The position numbers were made by a program, and so were the translations under genes. Positions 57,576 to 64,000 of a stretch of 64,000 nt of DNA are shown piece after piece. Under the pieces are notes generated by a model. The model did not search any database. It worked only from the letters and a program-made list of their open reading frames with translations, and was not told the DNA's origin. Each line of letters starts with the position of its first letter. The stretch's first letter is position 1. The stretch comes from Aquarana catesbeiana (lineage: Eukaryota > Chordata > Amphibia > Anura > Ranidae): positions 493,729,232-493,793,231 of the forward strand of contig NC_133326.1 in assembly GCF_042186555.1 (NCBI RefSeq), read 5' to 3'.

Positions 57576-57672
57576 GAAACGTAAGAAAATGCCACAGTAT
57601 ACGTGTGATTTTAATGAACAACATTTCAATAGAGACATACTGAACACTTCCAAAAGAAAAAGGACCCATGAG
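57576..57672 (+). CDS. MRNIP: MRNIP exon 6
   Basis: A 97-bp exon with acceptor tcttgcttgttag and donor GAG|gtatgt. It completes an Arg codon and then encodes KRKKMPQYTCDFNEQHF and a tail ending SKRKRTHE. The two basic clusters fit the MRNIP nuclear localisation region (human has PRKRKWSR at this place). The exon ends in phase 0. No convincing next exon is visible before position 64000, where intron 6 is occupied by a Penelope-like element. Confidence 0.78.
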
Positions 57673-58050
57673 GTATGTGCTCGTATTTTCTGATTATGTC
57701 GTCATGAATATTGTGTGTGTTTGTGTATATACATAAACTATATATTGCTATGTGCGTATTGTGTAATTCCAGCCAAAACATTTTTGATTTTTAAACAATG
57801 TGGAAAAGATTTTAGAAATTCTGTCAGGATTTATTTATTTATTTATTTTTTTGGGGGGAGGAAATGAAGGGAAGTTTACACATATACACACATATGCTTT
57901 AATTTTTCAACTCTATATTTGGAGGAACAGCTACCATACATCATTTCATGGCTCTTGAACTATGATGGCATAAAAGTCAGAAAACAGTAGCTTATGTAGT
58001 ACGAGTACGAGTACGTGGTATTCCCTTTTTAATTGTAATATAAAAGTGTT
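57673..58050. other. Start of MRNIP intron 6
   Basis: AT-rich intron sequence without a recognised feature. Confidence 0.5.
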
Positions 58051-60180
58051 TCACCAGGCCTGCAGAAAACACCACTCAGCGCCAAAACACCCAGACAGAC
58101 CCAAGGTGCAGATAAATTGATAATGAAAAAATTTTTTTTTTTAAATAAATAAACACAAATGCATACCGTAAATGCACAACAGTATGTAATTAAAGGCTAA
58201 AATAAGATTGAAATCCACTGTGTCTGTCTAAACAGAGAGACAATCTAGTGAGCAGCAGCTGTCTCAAACCAAAGAAAAAATCTTAAAAAAAGTGTTATAA
58301 AATAATCAACATTTTAGACTAAATTAACACACTAGACAGCGCTAATGTTGAGCATTTGAAACTTGTGGCCAACAACACATACATGGACAGTCTTATAACA
58401 AAAAACAGTCCTTTTAAAAGAAAACCCTTATAAAGGGAAGTGATGAAAAGTTCAGGGTGTTTAGCCAGATAATCTACAGGTGATCTTGAAAAAAACACAG
58501 ATCTCCACATGCACCTTCCACGATCACTTGTGTAATCCACCCGGTGACACACACTCTCCCCCCTAGGGGGTTAAACTCACCAGAGAGGAGAGTAATAAAG
58601 CCTTCAGAGCCAGCACTCTTTAGACTAGTATTTTGTGGCCATCATCACTAAACAAAGGGTCACAGGTTTGCAGGGCTCATAGTAAACCAAAAAACAGAAA
58701 GAGAGGTGCACATAGCGTAATCCTGTTTATTGATTCAAACCACTTGCACAAAGACAGACAGAGAACCCCCCTTCAATAAAAATACGTACATCAAATAAAT
58801 ATCAAGCAATCAATCAAACAGGCAGGTAATTGCCAGTATGCACACTTCACCCAGAGCTGTCAGCACCGCTACACAGGAAAGAATCGATACTTCCTGGTTG
58901 TGCAGATAATCCAGGTGGAGCGCACACGTCACTTCCGGCGTCGTCTTGGCCACGTCCTGACGCGTTTCATCATATCCTTTGACTTCAACAGAGGGCGTGG
59001 TCAGACGACGTAATGGCCAGCTTATATACTCCTCCACAGGCCGCTCAGCCAATCACAGCAAGCGTATGGGGACAGCAAATACAAATTTACAACTCCAGCT
59101 TCACTGACGGCTTAATATAAACAGCGCGGAGGAGCATAAACGGCCCTGCACTAATCCAATATGATACATCATGTTTAAAAAGTGGGCACAGGCAACCTTG
59201 ACCACAATACATTAATCTGAAAGTATGCATCTTAGCATTATTGATTACCATCCACAGGCAACAAGTGCTTAATTTAAAAACACATCATAAACAAGTGCTT
59301 AATTTAAAATCACATCATAAATAAAATAAATAAATAATAACATTGATAGATAATACACTCATCTACCTAGTATCTAAAATCGAACCCATTAATTAATATG
59401 TACATATAAAATATGCATGTAACAAGGCACCTCTAATACATTTACATATCAGACCTTTCTGCACTCTTATGCACATATAACTAGTGAAAAACAATGTTCT
59501 AATAAATAAGTAAAGGAGGGACCGTCAAAATGATAATGCTGTTAAATACAGCCCCCAACCTACACAACTATTGCTGGTTTTAATAATTACAGCCCACCCA
59601 GCAAATAATTAGAGAACAAAGCACCAGCAAATATTTAAAGAAAAAACATAAATCAGAAATAAAGAGGTAACAAAATCGCATAAGAAAAGACAAAAATTGC
59701 AAATCGCACAAAAAAAAACAAAATCAATAAAATTAATCTGTTTCTTATTATTTCAGAGCCACCATCATATCAAGGCATTCAATCAGAGAAACCACCGATA
59801 TGCCATAAACACAGTGGCTAAAAAAATTGCATAAAAATAAAATCAAATAAAGGCAAAGTTAATCCCAATCTCTATATGAGAATCGAATAGTTGTACATAC
59901 CGTGCTACTAAAAGCAGAGCAAACCTATATCTCAAAGAGAAACCAGGGATATGCCTTACAGGAGAACAGACCTATATCTCAAAGAGAAACCAGGGATGTG
60001 CCATAAACAAGGAGGCTAGTCAATCGCATAATAAATTAGAGTTGGTCCCAACCTCTATAGAAGAGTCAAGTGATCACACAGACTGTAAAAGAGAGAGATA
60101 ATTCACTTTAACCTCACAAGACCCAAATCACACTGCCTGCTAAGCTACTAGCAACATATAAGATCAGCCGCTAGTCGCAA
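58051..60180 (-). mobile_element. Penelope-like element, 3' non-coding region
   Basis: Follows the RT/GIY-YIG frame on the minus strand. Contains the hammerhead fold at 58939-59010, a duplicated CAAGTGCTTAATTTAAAA block (59263-59325) and a duplicated CCTATATCTCAAAGAGAAAC block (59920-59990). The outer limit near 58050 is a guess from the change in composition. Confidence 0.55.
58939..59010 (-). ncRNA. Hammerhead ribozyme, type I, almost consensus
   Basis: Minus strand order: CGTCGTCT (59010-59003), CCACG, CTGTTGAA (58991-58984, one change from CTGATGAA), stem II GTC/GAT, GAAAC, GCGTC with the expected cleavage site after C, then CGTGG and AGACGACG (58946-58939). Stem I thus has 8 + 5 pairs with an internal loop, as in the tertiary contact of natural type I hammerheads. 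Penelope-like elements are known to carry such minimal hammerheads in their terminal repeats; this one lies 1.2 kb behind the RT frame. Confidence 0.75.
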
Positions 60181-60183
60181 ATA

Positions 60184-62657
60184 TTAGTAATCGCTTATAA
60201 AGCAGTTGATATCCAAGTCCACATTGAGTCCCCGTGGTGACAAAGTGTCAGTCGCGAAGATCCACTGGGTCTCTCTTCTTGACAGATCACGGACCAGATT
60301 GGACCCTCTCCACTTTGGCCTCAAATGATCTACACCCCAAAACTTGAGGCCCGAGGGATCTTGGTTATGCTTAAGCTTGAAGTGGAGTGATACGTTATGG
60401 TCTTTGAAACCCGCCTTTATGTTCGCTATGTGCTCTGCAATCCTGACTCTCAACAGTCTTTTAGTGCGCCCTATATACATAAGGCCACACGGGCATTGCA
60501 TAGCGTACACCACGTAAGCCGTATTGCACGTAATAAATTCATTAATACTGAATTCCCTACCATTAGAAGGGGATATGAAACTTTCAAGAGCTCTCATTGG
60601 CCTATCAACTTCCCTACATGCCCGACATCTCCTACAACTATAGAACCCTTTTTTGTCCCAAAAGGTTAAAGGCCTGGAGGGTGGATCAAGTACTTTTCGT
60701 ACTATCTTATCAGCAAAACTGTGGGCTCTTCTATAAATAAACTTCGGCCTACATGGAAGGAATGGGCCCAGTGTTTTATCCATACATAGCACATGCCAGT
60801 GAGCATTGAAGATATCTTCCACCTCCCTAAATTGGGAGTGAAACCCTGATATAAAGCTCCACTCATAATTTTCTTTATTCTGGACCTTAGGTTGATCTGT
60901 TAAAAAAGAATCTCTGGGTCTCAAAGCCAGCTCCTGAATAGTGGAGTCAAGAGTCTCCCCCACATAACCTTTTTCCACAAACTTTTTTTTAACAACTTGG
61001 GCCTGCCTTAGAAAGTCAGCATCATTAGAGCAGTTTCTTTTCACCCTAGTGAGCTGGCCCTTGGGTATATTTTTCAGCCACTTGGGATGATGTCCACTAC
61101 TAGTAGGTAAGTAGCTGTTGGAATCTGTGGGTTTAAAATAAACCCTAGTACCCAGCCCATCTCCTTGCCTAAAGATGTTTACATCCAAGAAGTGAATGCC
61201 ATTTTGACTAAAATCACTGGTTAGCCTGATGTTGTTGTTATTAGAATTAAGCTCCCTGAGGAATTCCTGCAAACTGTCGCTAGATCCTTCCCAGATAAAA
61301 AACAGGTCGTCTATGTACCTTTTATAAAGTAACAGCTGAGTGCGGGTCGTGGAGAATATCTTTTTATCTTCCCATTCCCCCATAAACAAATTTGCTATGC
61401 TAGGGGCAAACTTAGCCCCCATAGCTACCCCTCTCCGTTGAGAAAAGAAATGTCCATCAAACCAGAAAAAGTTATGGCTTAGACAAAAGTCTAATGCATT
61501 TCTAATAAACACTTTCTGATTATGGGGCAGGTCATCGCGCTGACTTAAAGCCCAATTAAGGGCTAAAAGAGCGTCATCATGCTGTATGACCGAATAGAGG
61601 GATGCCACATCAGCTGTTACTAGGTACAATTCTTGCTTGCCTGTTAAGTTCACCTGCTGTAGGATCTGCAAGAGACTCTTGGTGTCTCTCAAATACGCCT
61701 TAGTGCGTATAACACTCTCCTGAAGGAAGTGGTCAAGGTATTGGCCCATCCGAGATGTGATGGAGCCAATACCATTGACTATAGGTCTCCCTGGAGGCTG
61801 ATTCAAATCCTTGTGGATTTTGGGCAAGGTATAAATCGTGGGGATTCTGCTATCACTTGGTACCAAATACCTTCTTTCCTTGTTAGATAGAACCCCCATA
61901 GAAAAACCCATTTCCACCAGGTTCCTCAGATCCTTTTCATACTGTCCTGTGGGGTCTTTAGGTAATCTCACATATGTTTGATCATCACTTAACATCTCAG
62001 TAAGCTGATTCACATAGAAGTCCCTATTTAAAATAACTACCCCCCCCCCCCCTTGTCTGCTGGCCTGATAACTATCTCCTTCCTTTTCTCAAGTAAGGAG
62101 ATCCCATCAATAATATGCTGAGGATTAACTTTCTTTTTTGGTACCAGCTGTTCCAGGTCGCGCAAAACCAGTCCCTTGAAAACCTCAATGTGCTGGTTAG
62201 CGCTATTCAGGGGGTTGAACAGGGACCTGTTCTTAAGCCCACTGTCCACTGGACCTGACTCATTAACTAAAGATGGCCGGGGTGTTTTGTTTAAAAAATA
62301 TTTTTTAATGTTAATTTTCCTAATGTACTTATGCACATCAATAAACATATCGAACTTACTAACGGGCCTTTTCAAGCCACACTTTAAACCTAAATGTAGG
62401 ATATTCATTTCTTTGTGAGATAAGGTCACATTACTCAGATTAAAGATGCCTCCTATTCCTGCTCTCTCCTTTTTTTGGGTCCTTCTCCCTGCCCTGCAGC
62501 CCCTTGTTCTTCTCTCCACTGACTGGGGTAATAGGGATAATCGTCTTCCCGCCACGAGTGCTCTCTCCGTGGAGGTGCCTGATGTTCCTGCCTCCCCCAG
62601 CCCTGACCTGGAGGCCTCCCCCTTCGGTGTGAGTTCCCCCGGCCCCGTTTCTGCCAA
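60184..62657 (-). CDS. Penelope-like reverse transcriptase with GIY-YIG nuclease, one homopolymer frameshift
   Basis: N-part (62037-62657) contains NLSNVTLSHKEMNILHLGL and VIRPADKGGGG. The frame shifts at a run of 13 C (62040-62052) and continues as VVILNRDFYVNQLTEM for the 609 residues below. RT: TADVASLYSVIQHDD (motif A Asp at residue 135 of the long frame), RRGVAMGAKFAPSIANLF and YKRYIDDLFFIWEG (YIDD at 233-236). Then HHPKWLKNIPKGQ, FYSCRRCRAC and the GIY-YIG domain from residue 501 (VVYAMQCPCGLMYIGRT), with the end LDINCFISDY. The group is probably Neptune-like. No other lesion is visible, so the protein would be full length if the C-run were one longer or two shorter. Confidence 0.9.
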
Positions 62658-62693
62658 CCTCTCCCTCTCCCTAAAAAAGGACGTGGGGATAGG

Positions 62694-63215
62694 TCAGCAG
62701 TTTTCTCCGTTGTCTCTTAAAGGGGCAAATCTATTATAAACAGGGACTTGATAGTTGCTCGCACTAGATGAATGACTGTATGGTTGATAAGGTCCACTGA
62801 TCCTGTCATTCCTTCTACCGTAAGCAGCCTCCCCCCTAATAGGGGTGGCACAGCTATCAGCAGGGTAATTGGGGGTCTCAACCTTCTTGTTACCAGCCTG
62901 AGTACCAGTGCTAGGTGGTTTAGTTGTGCGATTATTTGATTCGTCCACAGACACCCCAATAGTGTTATTAGATCCGCTAACAGGTATTTTAGCCTGTTGC
63001 CAGACATACACAGAATTGGATCTGAAATCATTCAGGTCCCTATGGAATTTTTTTGCCTTTTTCTTCTGTGTATCTCTGTCAATCTTCTCAAGCTTCTTTT
63101 TTATACGAGTATTAAACTCTAATACCTGTTGGGTATCCTTCACAGGTTCAAGCTGCAAACGAAATTCGTTAATTTTACCCTCCAAGATGGACATTTTCTT
63201 ACGTTTACGGGCCAA
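62694..63215 (-). CDS. Penelope-element upstream ORF, left copy (5' truncated at an inversion junction)
   Basis: About 173 residues: LARKRKKMSILEGKINEFRL, coiled-coil-like TRIKKKLEKIDRDTQKKKA, FRSNSVYVWQQAKIPVSG, then a Ser/Thr/Asn/Pro-rich tail with SYNxYxVPVYNRFAPL-like end and stop. It lies just upstream of the RT frame, same strand. I know no named domain; the charge and coiled coil suggest a nucleic-acid binding ORF1. Its 5' part is missing because the left arm of the inverted repeat ends here. Confidence 0.65.
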   Translation of the reverse strand: MARKRKKMSILEGKINEFRLQLEPVKDTQQVLEFNTRIKKKLEKIDRDTQKKKAKKFHRDLNDFRSNSVYVWQQAKIPVSGSNNTIGVSVDESNNRTTKPPSTGTQAGNKKVETPNYPADSCATPIRGEAAYGRRNDRISGPYQPYSHSSSASNYQVPVYNRFAPLRDNGENC

Positions 63216-63229
63216 AGTCCCAGGATGGA

Positions 63230-63829
63230 CTTGATGACTTAGAATCTATGCAGGAATGGTATGAGTTCTTTACTAGTATGGGTTTTAAATTGCAGGATCT
63301 GGTTTTGGCCCGTAAACGTAAGAAAATGTCCATCTTGGAGGGTAAAATTAACGAATTTCGTTTGCAGCTTGAACCTGTGAAGGATACCCAACAGGTATTA
63401 GAGTTTAATACTCGTATAAAAAAGAAGCTTGAGAAGATTGACAGAGATACACAGAAGAAAAAGGCAAAAAAATTCCATAGGGACCTGAATGATTTCAGAT
63501 CCAATTCTGTGTATGTCTGGCAACAGGCTAAAATACCTGTTAGCGGATCTAATAACACTATTGGGGTGTCTGTGGACGAATCAAATAATCGCACAACTAA
63601 ACCACCTAGCACTGGTACTCAGGCTGGTAACAAGAAGGTTGAGAGACCCAATTACCCTGCTGATAGCTGTGCCACCCCTATTAGGGGGGAGGCTGCTTAC
63701 GGTAGAAGGAATGACAGGATCAGTGGACCTTATCAACCATACAGTCATTCATCTAGTGCGAGCAACTATCAAGTCCCTGTTTATAATAGATTTGCCCCTT
63801 TTAAGAGACAACGGAGAAAGAACTGCTGA
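63230..63829 (+). CDS. Penelope-element upstream ORF, right copy (head-to-head)
   Basis: Same protein as the left copy on the opposite strand, with an additional N-terminal stretch (SQDGLDDLESMQEWYEFF, TSMGFKLQDLV) that runs in frame through the junction. Differences from the left copy are few (T to R after KKVE; APFKRQRRKNC instead of APLRDNGENC by two small indels). It shows that the natural ORF extends further upstream than either copy here. Confidence 0.65.
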   Translation, partial: LDDLESMQEWYEFFTSMGFKLQDLVLARKRKKMSILEGKINEFRLQLEPVKDTQQVLEFNTRIKKKLEKIDRDTQKKKAKKFHRDLNDFRSNSVYVWQQAKIPVSGSNNTIGVSVDESNNRTTKPPSTGTQAGNKKVERPNYPADSCATPIRGEAAYGRRNDRISGPYQPYSHSSSASNYQVPVYNRFAPFKRQRRKNC

Positions 63830-64000
63830 CCTATCCCCACGTCCTTTTTTTTTAGGGAGAGGTTGGCAGAAACGGGGCCGGGGGAACTCACACCGAAGGG
63901 GGAGGCCTCCAGGTCAGGGCTGGGGGAGGCAGGAACATCAGGCACCTCCACGGAGAGAGCACTCGTGGCGGGAAGACGATTATCCCTATTACCCCAGTCA

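Larger units (their letters stand above)
11556..57672 (+). other. MRNIP: MRNIP gene, exons 1-6 (partial gene, 3' end outside window)
   Basis: Six exons in order encode a protein that I recognise as MRNIP. This nuclear factor binds MRE11-RAD50-NBS1, promotes ATM signalling after double-strand breaks and protects stalled forks (family knowledge). Recognition rests on the N-terminal Cys-rich segment (CFSC in exon 1, CKLC in exon 2), the block DCRRHVQKLNLLQG in exon 3, the W-S-K-Y-L-E-E-D-S block in exon 5 and the basic RKRKK in exon 6, all in the same order as human MRNIP. Every intron is GT-AG and the phases 0,0,2,0,2,0 keep one frame for 174 codons. Human MRNIP is about 343 residues, so roughly half, including the acidic C-terminal tail, should lie to the right. 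Introns are 77, 27039, 11350, 6128 and 1001 bp. The large ones consist mainly of transposons. Confidence 0.87.
62521..64000. repeat. Inverted repeat of Penelope-like 5' regions, arms of about 700 bp or more
   Basis: Left arm 62521-63216 and right arm 63304-64000 are inverse copies with only scattered differences (a 6-bp GAGAGG unit, T-run length, a few bases), separated by 87 bp that belong to the right copy. The right arm continues beyond the window. Confidence 0.88.

Noticed and set aside
62908..63612. Two identical-looking frames (MLGGLVVRLFDSS...) on opposite strands
   Set aside because: They are the antisense of the Penelope upstream ORF, duplicated by the inverted repeat.
57700..64000. 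Terminal MRNIP exon with the acidic C-terminal tail
   Set aside because: Searched by eye on the + strand; no frame with an acidic FDDD-type ending and an acceptor was found.

Overview
The window is vertebrate genomic DNA, most likely from a frog of the ranid type. The grounds are a split host gene with GT-AG introns, and a transposon mix of piggyBac-type TTAA elements, Penelope-like elements, DIRS tyrosine-recombinase retrotransposons, an L1-type LINE and Harbinger/hAT MITEs. The species assignment is inference from recalled repeat families. There are no bacterial-style genes, rRNA genes or CRISPR arrays.

The only host gene I can support is MRNIP (MRN complex-interacting protein, human C5orf45), on the + strand. 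Six exons are visible: 11556-11615, 11693-11752, 38792-38889, 50240-50306, 56435-56574 and 57576-57672. Their splice phases agree (0,0,2,0,2,0) and give 174 codons without a stop. The 3' end of the gene lies beyond position 64000. Introns measure 77, 27039, 11350, 6128 and 1001 bp, and a sixth runs off the window. Almost everything else is transposon sequence upstream of or inside this gene.

Layout. 1-11.4 kb: 5' flank with piggyBac-type and Harbinger MITEs, a decayed hammerhead motif, two minisatellites and a candidate promoter just upstream of exon 1. 11.7-38.8 kb (intron 2): chains of TTAA-bounded MITEs; a Penelope-like element (about 15.3-23.2 kb) split by a 5.2-kb piggyBac transposon (15979-21191); a near full-length L1-type LINE on the minus strand (23.2-29.6 kb); and a piggyBac derivative carrying a 24-bp satellite. 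38.9-50.2 kb (intron 3): more MITEs and a broken DIRS element (40.2-46.8 kb) that was itself hit by a Harbinger MITE, a 1.1-kb hammerhead-bearing insertion and a piggyBac MITE. 50.3-56.4 kb (intron 4): a 200-bp tandem repeat and a 1-kb hAT MITE with a large palindrome. 57.7-64 kb (intron 6): a Penelope-like element on the minus strand with a good hammerhead fold, an almost intact RT plus GIY-YIG protein, and a head-to-head inverted second copy at the window edge.

The most notable points are layered insertions whose target-site duplications can be read directly, four hammerhead-like motifs linked to Penelope-like sequence, a piggyBac transposon whose two ends are shared with the MITEs around it, and a DNA-repair gene spread over more than 46 kb by these insertions.
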